This document shows positions 1-9,607 of a DNA stretch of 64,000 nt, piece after piece (within the stretch, counting starts at the first letter, position 1; each line of letters begins with the position of its first letter). Source of the stretch: Pseudomonadota bacterium (GTDB lineage: Bacteria > Pseudomonadota > Alphaproteobacteria > Acetobacterales > Acetobacteraceae); NCBI GenBank assembly GCA_021801255.1, contig JAJYYH010000025.1, positions 20,411-84,410 on the forward strand, read 5' to 3'. The notes under the pieces were generated by a model. The model did no database searches, had not been told where the DNA came from, and was given only the letters and a program-made list of their open reading frames with translations. The translations under genes were made by a program, and so were the position numbers.

Positions 1-585
1 GCGGTATTTGTCCGGATTGTGCGGGTCGCTCTTGCCCATGACGATGAATACCGCGCAGCGCGGATCGCCGGCGCCGGACGACCACCATTTGCGTCCATTG
101 ATGATATATTCGTCGCCCTTGCGTTCGATCCGGGTCTGGATATTGGTCGCGTCCGAGGATGCCACCTCGGGCTCGGTCATCGAGAAGCAGGAGCGGATTT
201 TTCCCTCAAGCAGCGGCTCGAGCCAGCGCTTCTTGTGCTCCTCGCTGCCATAGCGCTCGATGGTTTCCATGTTGCCGGTATCGGGCGCCGAACAGTTGAA
301 CACCTCCGAGCACCATTGCACGCGACCCATGATCTCGGCGAGCGGGGCATATTCGAGATTGGTCAGGCCGGCACCGTAGGCGGAATGGGGCAGAAACAGG
401 TTCCAGAGGCCGGCCTTGTGGGCCGTGGGTTTCAATGCTTCGATGATCGGCACCGGCTGCCAGCGATCGGCGGCCTGCTCGACCTGGGCCTGATAGGTTG
501 CCTCATTGGGATAGATATGCTCGTCCATGAAGGCGAGCAGACGCTCACGCAAGGCATTGACCTTGTCAGAATAAGCGAAATCCAC
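1..585 (-). CDS. Acyl-CoA dehydrogenase, N-terminal part (cut by window edge)
   Basis: The first 195 residues of a flavin-dependent acyl-CoA dehydrogenase, which would oxidise an acyl-CoA to the 2-enoyl-CoA and pass electrons to ETF. Residues 136-148 read [13 protein letters not shown], the FAD/substrate-binding signature of the large ACAD10/11-like bacterial subgroup, and residues 161-173 ([13 protein letters not shown]) are the following conserved strand. The start is GTG at 583-585, preceded by a strong GGGAGG ribosome-binding site. The catalytic base lies beyond the edge. It follows the enamidase-like gene on the same strand after 107 bases, so it may belong to the same catabolic unit, although a possible promoter lies in the gap. 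Family is confident; substrate is unknown. Confidence 0.9.
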   Translation of the reverse strand, partial: MDFAYSDKVNALRERLLAFMDEHIYPNEATYQAQVEQAADRWQPVPIIEALKPTAHKAGLWNLFLPHSAYGAGLTNLEYAPLAEIMGRVQWCSEVFNCSAPDTGNMETIERYGSEEHKKRWLEPLLEGKIRSCFSMTEPEVASSDATNIQTRIERKGDEYIINGRKWWSSGAGDPRCAVFIVMGKSDPHNPDKYR

Positions 586-624
586 GGTTTTTTCCTCCCC
601 CGCTCTGGTCGGTATCGATGCCCC

Positions 625-652
625 AGCCTAGGCAGGGCGCGCGCCGAGGCAA
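625..652 (-). promoter_or_regulatory. Possible sigma70-type promoter of the acyl-CoA dehydrogenase gene
   Basis: On the minus strand TTGCCT (647-652) and TAGGCT (625-630) are separated by 16 bases, about 40 bases upstream of the GTG start at 585. Pattern reading only. Confidence 0.35.
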
Positions 653-692
653 GAGGAAAAATGGCGACCCCCGGCGCGGCAGGCCAGATCGG

Positions 693-1895
693 CTAATGCG
701 CCGCGTGCACCACCTCCGGAATGCGTTCGGCGGGCGGGGTGTTGCGGCTGCGCCCGGTACGCACGATGCCGTCGATTACCGTCATGCCGATGCCGGGGAG
801 ATCGCCCAGTCGCACGCTCTCCAGCAAATCCTTGCCGGAACTGTGCTGGGCGCGGTCCATCAGTACGAAATCGGCCGCCCGGCCGACCTCAATCAGGCCG
901 CCATCGAGGGCGCGCAGCCGGGCCGTGTTGCCGGTCGCGAAACAGAACGCGATCTCGGCCGGGACGTCGCCGAAGCTCGCGAGAAACGCAATCAGGCGCA
1001 GGATGCCGAGCGGCTGCACGCCGGAGCCGGCGGGACTGTCGGTGCCGAGAATGACGCGCGCGAGCTGGCCGAGTTCGTTTGCGAAGCGGAGCGCGCTGAG
1101 GGCGGCGAGTTCATTGCCGTTATGGACGATCTCGATGCCGCGCAGGCAGTCCTCGCAGAGACAACGGATCTGCCTGGGGGGCAGCGCCGTATGCCCGCCA
1201 TTGATGTGGCCGATGATGTCGGCATCGGCCTCGAGCACGGTATCGGCATCGATATAGCCCGAGCCCGGCACGCTCGGCCCGCCGGTGTGGATGGTGCTCT
1301 GGATGCCGTATTTGCGCGCCCACGCCACCATTTCCTTGGCCTCGTAGCCGGCTTTCACAGTGCCGAGGCCGACCTCGCCGAGCAGTTTTACGCCAGCCGC
1401 GGCGAGTTCGGCGAAATCGCTCTCGACCATGCCACGCTCGAGCACCGGTGCGCCGGCCCGGACCTTGACCCCGAGCGGACGAAAATTGGCGAAAGCGCGC
1501 TCGGCGGTGATCGCCAGCGCCTTGACGCCGACGATGTCGCGCGGCCGGCCGGGGAGATGCACCTCGCCGGCCGAGATCATCGTCGTGACGCCGCCATGGA
1601 GAAAACTCTCGATCCAGCCGAGCTGGTTCTGGCGCGGCGTCCAGTCGCCGAACACCGGGTGAACATGGCTGTCGATCAGGCCGGGGGCGAGCGTCGTTCC
1701 TTGCGCGTCGATCACCACGCGCGCGGCCTCGATATCGCAATCCTTCTCGCGCCCGAACGCGCTGATGCGCCCGGCTTCGGCAACCACGGTGTCGGCATCG
1801 AGGATCGGGGCTTCGAGCGCCCCCGAGAGCATCAGGCCGATATTGCGGATGACCAGTTTGCCGGTCTGGGTTTCCGGCCCGGTGGCGAGTGCCAT
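693..1895 (-). CDS. Amidohydrolase, enamidase-like (6-oxotetrahydronicotinate ring opening)
   Basis: A 400-residue metal-dependent amidohydrolase with the composite beta-sandwich plus TIM-barrel layout. Candidate metal ligands are H77 and H79 (DSHVHP), H203 (IHTGG), H230 (GHINGGHTALP) and D286 (GTDSP). The GHINGG and GTDSP motifs are those I associate with enamidase, which hydrolyses 1,4,5,6-tetrahydro-6-oxonicotinate to 2-formylglutarate and ammonia in nicotinate breakdown. It starts at ATG 1895 with an AGGAAGGA ribosome-binding site, 79 bases after the fused oxidoreductase gene and on the same strand. That pairing suits a reduction followed by hydrolysis of a cyclic amide. The subfamily call is by motif memory; a related imidazolonepropionase-like or dihydroorotase-like activity is possible. 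Confidence 0.75.
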   Translation of the reverse strand: MALATGPETQTGKLVIRNIGLMLSGALEAPILDADTVVAEAGRISAFGREKDCDIEAARVVIDAQGTTLAPGLIDSHVHPVFGDWTPRQNQLGWIESFLHGGVTTMISAGEVHLPGRPRDIVGVKALAITAERAFANFRPLGVKVRAGAPVLERGMVESDFAELAAAGVKLLGEVGLGTVKAGYEAKEMVAWARKYGIQSTIHTGGPSVPGSGYIDADTVLEADADIIGHINGGHTALPPRQIRCLCEDCLRGIEIVHNGNELAALSALRFANELGQLARVILGTDSPAGSGVQPLGILRLIAFLASFGDVPAEIAFCFATGNTARLRALDGGLIEVGRAADFVLMDRAQHSSGKDLLESVRLGDLPGIGMTVIDGIVRTGRSRNTPPAERIPEVVHAAH

Positions 1896-1924
1896 GGTGC
1901 GTATCCTTCCTCAAGAGTTCAGGC

Positions 1925-1970
1925 GAGGGGCGCTGCCCCTCGACCCGGTTGGGAGCAGCGCCCCCCAACC
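1925..1970. other. Double hairpin between oxidoreductase and enamidase genes
   Basis: Two adjacent perfect inverted repeats: GAGGGGC (1925-1931) with GCCCCTC (1935-1941), and GGTTGGG (1947-1953) with CCCAACC (1964-1970). Neither is followed by a T-run on the minus strand, so they may be an mRNA processing or stability element or a partial terminator that adjusts enamidase expression. Confidence 0.55.
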
Positions 1971-1974
1971 CACG

Positions 1975-4900
1975 TCACGAGGCCACTGGCCGCATCTTCA
2001 ATTGCCGCAGCGCGCGGTCGATCCATTGCGCGGTGAGTTTTTCCTGCAGGCTGTTTTGGCGCAAGCGCTCGGCGAGCGCTGGGAAATCCACCCGATCCAG
2101 CCCCTGATCCTGGTTGAAGCAGGAGAACACCACGCTCCGCGCCCCCGTCACGGGGTCGATCTGCGGCTGGAGACACTGCGCGCAGACTTCCTTCATCATG
2201 CACTGCATCGGCGAATTGATCGAGCCGATGGCGCTGTGGCCGGGCGTCAAGAGCGGCGCCAGAACGCCATGCCGCGCCATGCCCACCGCCTGCATCATGC
2301 GATCCGAGCCGATGACGACGAGGTGTTCGCACGCGGCGAGCGGCACCGCCTGGGCGCCGAGCCGGCCCTCGCCATAGGCGGCCATGGCGGCGACGATATT
2401 GCCGACAAAACTCCGATCCTGTGGCCGGGTCGGGGTGAAGCCGGGCGCCTCGTCGCAACACCAGACGATGACATCGGCGGCGCGTTCGATCTCCTCGATC
2501 TTGTAACGGTCGATCATCTTCTTGTAGCCGGCAAAATAGAGTACGCGCGTGCCCCGCGCGCGCAAGGCGGCGCCGATGCTGAACAGGACGGCATTGCCAA
2601 GCCCGCCGCCGATCAGCGCGACGGTGCTCCCCGCCGGCAACTCGGTCGGCGTTCCGGTCGGCCCCATGAGCACCACGCGCTCGCCCGGCGCCAGCGTCGC
2701 GCAGAGATCGGAACTCCCCCCCATTTCGAGCGCGATCACCGCGACCAGGCCGCGCGCCGGGTCGGTCCAGGCGCCGGTCATGGCGAGCCCCTCCATCGCG
2801 AGCAGGGTCTCGCCGATCCCCGGCTCCTCGAGGCGCGGGGCCAGGCGCTCGTAATTCTGCAGGCGGAAAAACTGGCCGGGGCGGAAGGCGCGTGCCGCCG
2901 CCGGAGCGTGCAGCACCACCTCGACGATGGTCGGCGTGAGGCGATTGACGGCATGCACGCTGACGACCAGCGCCTCCCGACTGCGCGCGATCACCTCGGC
3001 AGCACCCGGCGATGCCGGTGGGCGGGCGGCGAGGATGCGCGAGATCACCGGATAGCCGCGCCGGGCGCTGCCCATCGCCTTGACGACGTTGCCGAAGAAA
3101 CTCGGATGGAGATCGCCCACGAAGCTGATGAAGCGGCCATCGGCGGCGCGGTGCATCAGCACCTCGGCGCGCGCGGGCTTGGCGAGGCCGCGCACCGGCG
3201 AGACCGGGGCGCCATCCTCGTCGATCGCCTGGAAGTAGCGGCCATCGAGGGCGATGCGATGGTCTTCGCGGGCGAGCACGGTGTTGGGCTGCGTGCCGGC
3301 GGCGACGAGAATGGCGCGCGCCGGCAGCACCACCTCGCTGCCATCGCCGTGTCGGCAGCGCAGCGCCGCGGCATGGCCGAAGTGATCGACCTCAACCGCG
3401 GCCGGCGTCAGCCCCTCGGCGAAACGCACGCCCTCCTCGAGCGCTTTCGCGACCTCCTCGTGATTGAGGGTATAGGAGGGCGCGTCGATCAGCCGGCGGC
3501 GATAGGCGATGGTGGCGCCACCCCAGGACTCCAGCAGCGGCGCGAAATGCGGCGCCCGGCCGGACGCCGCCGCCGCCTCGCGCTCGGCGCGAATGGCATC
3601 GGCATGGGCGAGGAATTCGGCGGCGATCTCGCGTTCCTCCGCCGACCAGGTGGCGCGCACCGCGTCCATACCGCGCTCGGCGATCAGGGTTTCATAGCGG
3701 CGGGCGAATTTCTCCACCTGGCGGACATAATAGGCGAGGCTCTCGGTCGCGGTATCGATCGCGGTGAGGCCGCCGCCGATCACCACCACCGGGAGACGGA
3801 TTTGCAGATTGGCGATCGAGGAAAATTTCGCTGCCCCCGTCAATTGCAGCGCCATCAGGAAATCGGACGCCTGGCGCACCCCGCGCGCGAGCCCGTTCGG
3901 CACGTCGAGCACCGTCGGCCGCCCCGCCCCCATGGCGAGCGCGATATGATCGAACCCCATCGCCCAGGCGTCATCGATGGAAAGCGTGGCACCCCCCCCG
4001 AAACGCACGCCGCCGAACATCGCGAACCCTGCCCGCCGCTCGAGCAGGAGGCGGACCAGCTTGAGATAGTTCTTGTTCCAGCGCACGGTGATGCCGTATT
4101 CGGCGACGCCGCCGAACCCCGCCATCACCCGGTCGTCGAGATTTTCGAACAAGGTTTCGGCGTCACGGATTGGCGCATGGGGATCGAAGCCGAGCGGCTC
4201 GATCTTGAGCCCATCGATCGCGACCACGCTATGGCCGTCATTGAGCAGATGATGGGCGAGGGTGAACCCGGCCGGGCCGAGCCCGACCACCAGCACCGCC
4301 CGCCCGCTCTCGGCGCGCGGCAGCGGGCGGCGGATATCGAGCGGGTTCCAGCGCGTCAGCAGCGCGTAGATCTCGACCCCCCAGGGCAGCGCCAGGATAT
4401 CGCGGAGGATGGAGGTTTCGGCCTGGGGAATATCGACCGGATCCTGCCTCTGATAGATGCAGGCCTTCATGCAGTCATTGCAGATGCGATGCCCGGTCGC
4501 CGCCATCATCGGATTGTCGATGGCGATGATGGCGAAGGCGCCGATCGCCGCGCCCTCGGCGCGGAGGGTGTGCATTTCGCTGATTTTTTCTTCAAGCGGA
4601 CAGCCGGCGAGGGTGACCCCGAAGGGGGATTTCTGGAATTCGCCGCTTTTACGGTCGCGCAGGCCCTTCGAGCAGGAATCCTTGCCCTGATTGTGGCACC
4701 AGATGCAGTAATTCACCTGATCGAGCGCCTGTTGGTCGTTCATCCCGGGATCGGTGAGCGCGAAGCCATCGCGCGCGCGCCAATCATGCGCGGGGAGACG
4801 CAGCATGGTGACGCCGTCGCGGAGAATGGTTTCGACGGGAACGAGACGGGCGGGATCGGGTTTGTGCGGCACCTTGAAAAGCGTGCCATCGCGGTGCCGC

Positions 4901-5445
4901 GCTTGGCCGGCGTCACTCAGCACCGCCCAGGCGGCATAGCGGCGCGCGAGATCGAGCCCGGCTTCGTCGCCGGCGGCCTCGAAAGCGGCAACGGCGGCGG
5001 CAAAGCCCGCCTCGGTCAGCGGCGCGCCGAATTTCGCCTCAAGCGCGGCGCGCAGGGCGTCGCCGTCGAACTCCGCCGCCTCGGGATGCTGGCGGACCGC
5101 CTGGCGCTGGACGAAAAGCCGCTTGCAGGCGTGGATCGGATCGAGTGCCTGGGTGCGGCGGGTGATCTGATCGGTCTCGGCCTCGATCCCGAACAGGGTC
5201 GCGACGAAATGGTCGAGATGGCGGCCGAGCGCGATCACCAACTCGCTCTCGTCCTTGGCCGCGATCGTCTCCGGGGCGGCGCGGGCGGCGAGCAGGCGGG
5301 TGGCGAGCGCCGGATCTGCGGCATTGAGGGCGGCGAGAAACGCCTGATCGAGCCGGATCAGCCCGTCCCGCGCGGCCAGGGCGGCGAAATCAAGGCCAAA
5401 GCCGAGGGTCGGCTCGGTTTCGAGCGTCGGGGGGAGAGTGTCCAT
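1975..5445 (-). CDS. Fused FAD/Fe-S pyridine-nucleotide oxidoreductase with PyrK-like C-terminus (1156 aa)
   Basis: A very large redox protein. Residues 1-240 are helical with no recognised motif. Cys247, 250, 258, 282, 322, 325 and 329 form ferredoxin-like clusters resembling the N-terminal Fe-S domain of glutamate synthase small subunit and dihydropyrimidine dehydrogenase. Residues 385-402 carry a first dinucleotide fold (GLGPAGF at 388-394) and residues 553-565 a second (GGGL at 557-560), as in GltD-type NAD(P)H/FAD enzymes. The last third has the ferredoxin-reductase FAD motif RPGQFFRLQNY, an NAD-binding loop IGGGLGNAV and a C-terminal set Cys1082, 1088, 1091, 1109 as in the [2Fe-2S] dihydroorotate dehydrogenase electron-transfer subunit PyrK. 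It starts 3 bases after marR, so the two are co-transcribed. Two NAD(P)H-type modules plus three cluster regions would allow electron bifurcation or confurcation, which is inference. Substrate is unknown. Confidence 0.8.
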   Translation of the reverse strand: MDTLPPTLETEPTLGFGLDFAALAARDGLIRLDQAFLAALNAADPALATRLLAARAAPETIAAKDESELVIALGRHLDHFVATLFGIEAETDQITRRTQALDPIHACKRLFVQRQAVRQHPEAAEFDGDALRAALEAKFGAPLTEAGFAAAVAAFEAAGDEAGLDLARRYAAWAVLSDAGQARHRDGTLFKVPHKPDPARLVPVETILRDGVTMLRLPAHDWRARDGFALTDPGMNDQQALDQVNYCIWCHNQGKDSCSKGLRDRKSGEFQKSPFGVTLAGCPLEEKISEMHTLRAEGAAIGAFAIIAIDNPMMAATGHRICNDCMKACIYQRQDPVDIPQAETSILRDILALPWGVEIYALLTRWNPLDIRRPLPRAESGRAVLVVGLGPAGFTLAHHLLNDGHSVVAIDGLKIEPLGFDPHAPIRDAETLFENLDDRVMAGFGGVAEYGITVRWNKNYLKLVRLLLERRAGFAMFGGVRFGGGATLSIDDAWAMGFDHIALAMGAGRPTVLDVPNGLARGVRQASDFLMALQLTGAAKFSSIANLQIRLPVVVIGGGLTAIDTATESLAYYVRQVEKFARRYETLIAERGMDAVRATWSAEEREIAAEFLAHADAIRAEREAAAASGRAPHFAPLLESWGGATIAYRRRLIDAPSYTLNHEEVAKALEEGVRFAEGLTPAAVEVDHFGHAAALRCRHGDGSEVVLPARAILVAAGTQPNTVLAREDHRIALDGRYFQAIDEDGAPVSPVRGLAKPARAEVLMHRAADGRFISFVGDLHPSFFGNVVKAMGSARRGYPVISRILAARPPASPGAAEVIARSREALVVSVHAVNRLTPTIVEVVLHAPAAARAFRPGQFFRLQNYERLAPRLEEPGIGETLLAMEGLAMTGAWTDPARGLVAVIALEMGGSSDLCATLAPGERVVLMGPTGTPTELPAGSTVALIGGGLGNAVLFSIGAALRARGTRVLYFAGYKKMIDRYKIEEIERAADVIVWCCDEAPGFTPTRPQDRSFVGNIVAAMAAYGEGRLGAQAVPLAACEHLVVIGSDRMMQAVGMARHGVLAPLLTPGHSAIGSINSPMQCMMKEVCAQCLQPQIDPVTGARSVVFSCFNQDQGLDRVDFPALAERLRQNSLQEKLTAQWIDRALRQLKMRPVAS

Positions 5446-5448
5446 GGG

Positions 5449-5928
5449 TCAAACCAGTTTCCGCAGCAGGGCGAGAAAAAGCGCGCGCTCCGCCGGGGCC
5501 AGCGGGGCCAGCGTCGCCTCGGTGATGCGCCTTGCGCATGCCACGGCTTGGCCCGCCAGTTCAAGCCCCGTGGCGGTGGCGCGGAGCACATGGGTGCGTC
5601 GGTCGGCGGGATCGGCGTCGCGGCGAATGAGATCGCGGGCGAGCAGGCGGCGCACGACACCCTGGATCGTCGCCGGGTCCATGGCGGTGAAGCGGCCGAG
5701 CAGGTTCTGCGTGACGGCGCCCCGCTCGACGATCTTGATCAGCGCGGTGAACTGGGTGGGCGTGAGATCGCGCGCGCCCATCAAATCCTGGAATAGTGCG
5801 ACATGGCGCTGATGGGCGCGGCGCAGCAGGAACCCCACCTGCGCCTCCACCACATAATCCCCGAGGTCATTCCCAAGCGGGGCGATCGTCTCCGCCCGGG
5901 CCCTGGGAGACACTGCCTGCCTCGCCAC
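5449..5928 (-). CDS. MarR-family transcriptional regulator
   Basis: A 159-residue winged-helix repressor or activator of the MarR family. The helix-turn-helix spans roughly residues 68-92 (LLGRFTAMDPATIQGVVRRL) and the wing carries DPADRRTHVLRAT, the signature of the family. The start is GTG at 5926-5928 behind GGGAGAG. It is the first gene of the unit that continues into the fused oxidoreductase, with only 3 bases between stop and start. A perfect inverted repeat lies at 5973-5994 over the predicted promoter, the usual arrangement for MarR autoregulation. The ligand is probably the substrate or an intermediate of the downstream enzymes (inference). Confidence 0.9.
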   Translation of the reverse strand: MARQAVSPRARAETIAPLGNDLGDYVVEAQVGFLLRRAHQRHVALFQDLMGARDLTPTQFTALIKIVERGAVTQNLLGRFTAMDPATIQGVVRRLLARDLIRRDADPADRRTHVLRATATGLELAGQAVACARRITEATLAPLAPAERALFLALLRKLV

Positions 5929-5972
5929 GCCACTCTCCCGCGCTTGCCGCCCCCATGGGGAAGGCGCCCTAG

Positions 5973-5994
5973 GATCATTTGTGTACTAATGATC
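5973..5994. promoter_or_regulatory. Candidate MarR operator (inverted repeat)
   Basis: GATCATT (5973-5979) and AATGATC (5988-5994) are perfect inverted arms around an 8-base spacer. The site overlaps the predicted -10 box of the marR promoter and lies 44 bases upstream of the GTG start. Its AT-rich arms stand out in GC-rich surroundings. Confidence 0.65.
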
Positions 5995-6015
5995 TTGGAG
6001 GGCGCCCGTCGTCAA
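5987..6015 (-). promoter_or_regulatory. Predicted promoter of marR operon
   Basis: On the minus strand TTGACG (6010-6015) and TCATTA (5987-5992) are 17 bases apart. The -10 box lies inside the candidate operator, consistent with repression by promoter occlusion. Confidence 0.45.
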
Positions 6016-6031
6016 GCGCGGCGGCTTCAAC

Positions 6032-6208
6032 TCAGCCCTGCATTGCCTCGACCTCGTCGGCCTCGGCATCCGGCGCGCGTGGCGCCTCGGGGCGCGGGGG
6101 GCTGAGCTGGTGCGCCGGGGTTACCGGCGCGTCGTCACGGGCTTCCGGCGTGGCGTCGCCGAGCAAGCCCTGGGCGAGGGCGAGGCGGCGAAAATGGACG
6201 CTAAACAT
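6032..6208 (-). CDS. Small hypothetical protein (58 aa)
   Basis: A short reading frame, starting MFSVHFRRLALAQGLLG, then a Pro/Ala/Glu-rich acidic tail. Its ATG at 6206-6208 is preceded by a textbook GGAGGA ribosome-binding site with good spacing, which is the main argument that it is translated. It lies between enolase and marR on the same strand. The only recognisable trait is a basic, hydrophobic N-terminus followed by a probably disordered tail. I do not recognise a family and the frame could be spurious. An in-frame upstream ATG at 6239-6241 has no ribosome-binding site. Confidence 0.4.
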   Translation of the reverse strand: MFSVHFRRLALAQGLLGDATPEARDDAPVTPAHQLSPPRPEAPRAPDAEADEVEAMQG

Positions 6209-6343
6209 CGGGTTCCTCCATCGCGCTTCGGGAACCGCCATTGAAGCCCGACAAAGGTAACTGAGTGGTCTCCGCCTGGTGTTTTTTTCGTCATGTCATT
6301 TTGGTCATTTTCCCCGCGGCGCGCCGGCCGGGAGCGCCGGGGC

Positions 6344-8186
<1,843 letters not shown>

Positions 8187-8232
8187 CCCGGTTGTCCCCC
8201 CGCCATTACGATCCCTTTCCTCGGTATGTGAA

Positions 8233-8285
8233 AATGGCGTATCCTTGCCTGATGGGCCGTTCATGCGGCGCAGGAATACGCCATT
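8233..8285. repeat. Inverted repeat in folK / NYN divergent promoter region
   Basis: AATGGCGTAT (8233-8242) is repeated in inverse as ATACGCCATT (8276-8285), with partial extension of the match toward the loop. The 33-base spacer makes it either a large stem-loop or two half-sites for a DNA-binding protein between the divergent starts at 8186 and 8311. Confidence 0.55.
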
Positions 8286-8310
8286 GCAGTCAAGAGAAGG
8301 TTTTGAAACC

Positions 8311-8910
8311 ATGGATTTCGTTGCCAATGAACGTCTAGCGCTCTTCATCGACGGCGCCAATCTCTACTCCGCCTCGCGCAATCTCGGCTTCGATGTCGAT
8401 TACCGCAGCCTGCTGGAATTTTTCCGCGCCCGCGCGCAGCTGATCCGCGCCTATTACTATTCGGCGCTGCTCGAGACCGAGGAATATTCGCCGCTCAAAC
8501 CGCTCACCGACTGGCTCGCCTATAACGGCTACACGCTGGTCACCAAGCCGGCCAAGGAATTCACCGACGCCTCCGGGCGGCGGCGGGTCAAGGGCAATAT
8601 GGATATCGAGCTGGCGATCGACATGCTCGAACTCAGCCCCCGGCTTGATCACGCGGTCTTGTTCAGCGGCGACGCCGATTTCCGCCGCCTGGTGGAGGCC
8701 GTGCAGCGCCGCGGCGTGCGGGTGTCGGTGGTCTCCTCGATCCGCACCAGCCCGCCGATGGTGGCCGACGAGTTGCGCCGTCAGGCCGACCAGTTCATCG
8801 AGCTGGCCGAGATCGCCCCCGAGTTCACCCGCCGCCAGACCGAGCCGCGCGCGCGCTTCACGCCGCGCCCCGGTGGACTCGACCCTTCTCTCGGCCACGA
8901 TGAAATCTAA
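8311..8910 (+). CDS. NYN/PIN-like domain protein (LabA/DUF88 family)
   Basis: A 199-residue protein with the NYN fold, a PIN-like nuclease domain. The acidic active-site residues appear in LALFIDGANLYSAS (residues 9-22), in KGNMDIELAIDML and in LFSGDADFRRLVEAV. The family is associated with RNA processing or decay, but most bacterial members are uncharacterised. The start ATG 8311 is preceded by AGAAGG; upstream in-frame ATGs give a tail without homology. A Pro/Arg-rich tail follows the domain. It ends where the uracil-DNA glycosylase gene begins, and the two are probably co-transcribed. Confidence 0.88.
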   Translation: MDFVANERLALFIDGANLYSASRNLGFDVDYRSLLEFFRARAQLIRAYYYSALLETEEYSPLKPLTDWLAYNGYTLVTKPAKEFTDASGRRRVKGNMDIELAIDMLELSPRLDHAVLFSGDADFRRLVEAVQRRGVRVSVVSSIRTSPPMVADELRRQADQFIELAEIAPEFTRRQTEPRARFTPRPGGLDPSLGHDEI

Positions 8911-8938
8911 AATTAAAATGGAGCGCCACGAATCGGAC

Positions 8939-9601
8939 ATGTCTCTTGTATCCGCGTCCCTGGCGAGCGAGCCGGGGGCGGATTGTCCGCTCTGTCCGCG
9001 CCTGGTGAGCTACCGCGCCGCCAACCGCCAAGCCTATCCCGCGTGGTTCAACGCCCCGGTTCCGGGGTTTGGCGCGCGCGATGCCCGACTGCTGGTGGTC
9101 GGGCTGGCGCCTGGGTTGAAAGGCGCCAACCGCACCGGCCGGCCGTTCACCGGCGATTTCGCCGGCACGCTGCTCTATGAAACCCTGCTCCGCTTCGGCT
9201 TTGCCGAGGGCAGCTATGAGGCGCGGGCCGATGACGGGCTCGCCTTGCGCGATTGCCGCATCGTCAATGCCGTGCGTTGCGCGCCGCCCGCCAACCTGCC
9301 GCAGCCCGGCGAGATCAATACCTGCAACCGCTTTCTCATGGCGACGTTGCAGGAAATGGCGCGGCTGGAGGCGGTGCTGGCGCTCGGCGTCGTCGCCCAT
9401 GGCGCGGTGCTCAAGGCCTGCGGCATTCCGCCCGCCCGCTTCCGCTTCCGCCACGGCGCCACCTACCAGCTCCCCGACGGATTGCTGCTCGCCGACAGCT
9501 ACCACGTCTCGCGCTACAATACCGCGACGGGGCGACTGAACGGGGCGATGTTCGCCGCCGTGGTGGAAGACATCGCGGCCCGGCTCACGCCGCGCGGCTA
9601 G
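8939..9601 (+). CDS. Uracil-DNA glycosylase, family 5 (UDGb-like)
   Basis: About 220 residues. The catalytic-pocket motif GLAPGLKGANRTGRPFTGD and the late motif DSYHVSRYNTATGRL mark the UDGb (family 5) group of 4Fe-4S uracil-DNA glycosylases, which remove uracil and other deaminated bases from DNA. Likely cluster cysteines are the CPLC pair near the N-terminus plus C in NAVRCAPP and in NTCNRF. The start is uncertain: in-frame ATGs lie at 8900, 8918 and 8939, none with a strong ribosome-binding site; 8900 would overlap the NYN stop and allow translational coupling. It converges on the nitronate monooxygenase gene, with six bases between the stops. Confidence 0.9.
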   Translation: MSLVSASLASEPGADCPLCPRLVSYRAANRQAYPAWFNAPVPGFGARDARLLVVGLAPGLKGANRTGRPFTGDFAGTLLYETLLRFGFAEGSYEARADDGLALRDCRIVNAVRCAPPANLPQPGEINTCNRFLMATLQEMARLEAVLALGVVAHGAVLKACGIPPARFRFRHGATYQLPDGLLLADSYHVSRYNTATGRLNGAMFAAVVEDIAARLTPRG

Positions 9602-9607
9602 CGGCGA

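Noticed and set aside
1765..5796. A 1343-codon open frame on the plus strand
   Set aside because: It is antisense to the fused oxidoreductase and enamidase genes. Its translation is low-complexity (His/Arg/Gly/Ala-rich) with no domain, the usual shadow of a GC-rich gene.
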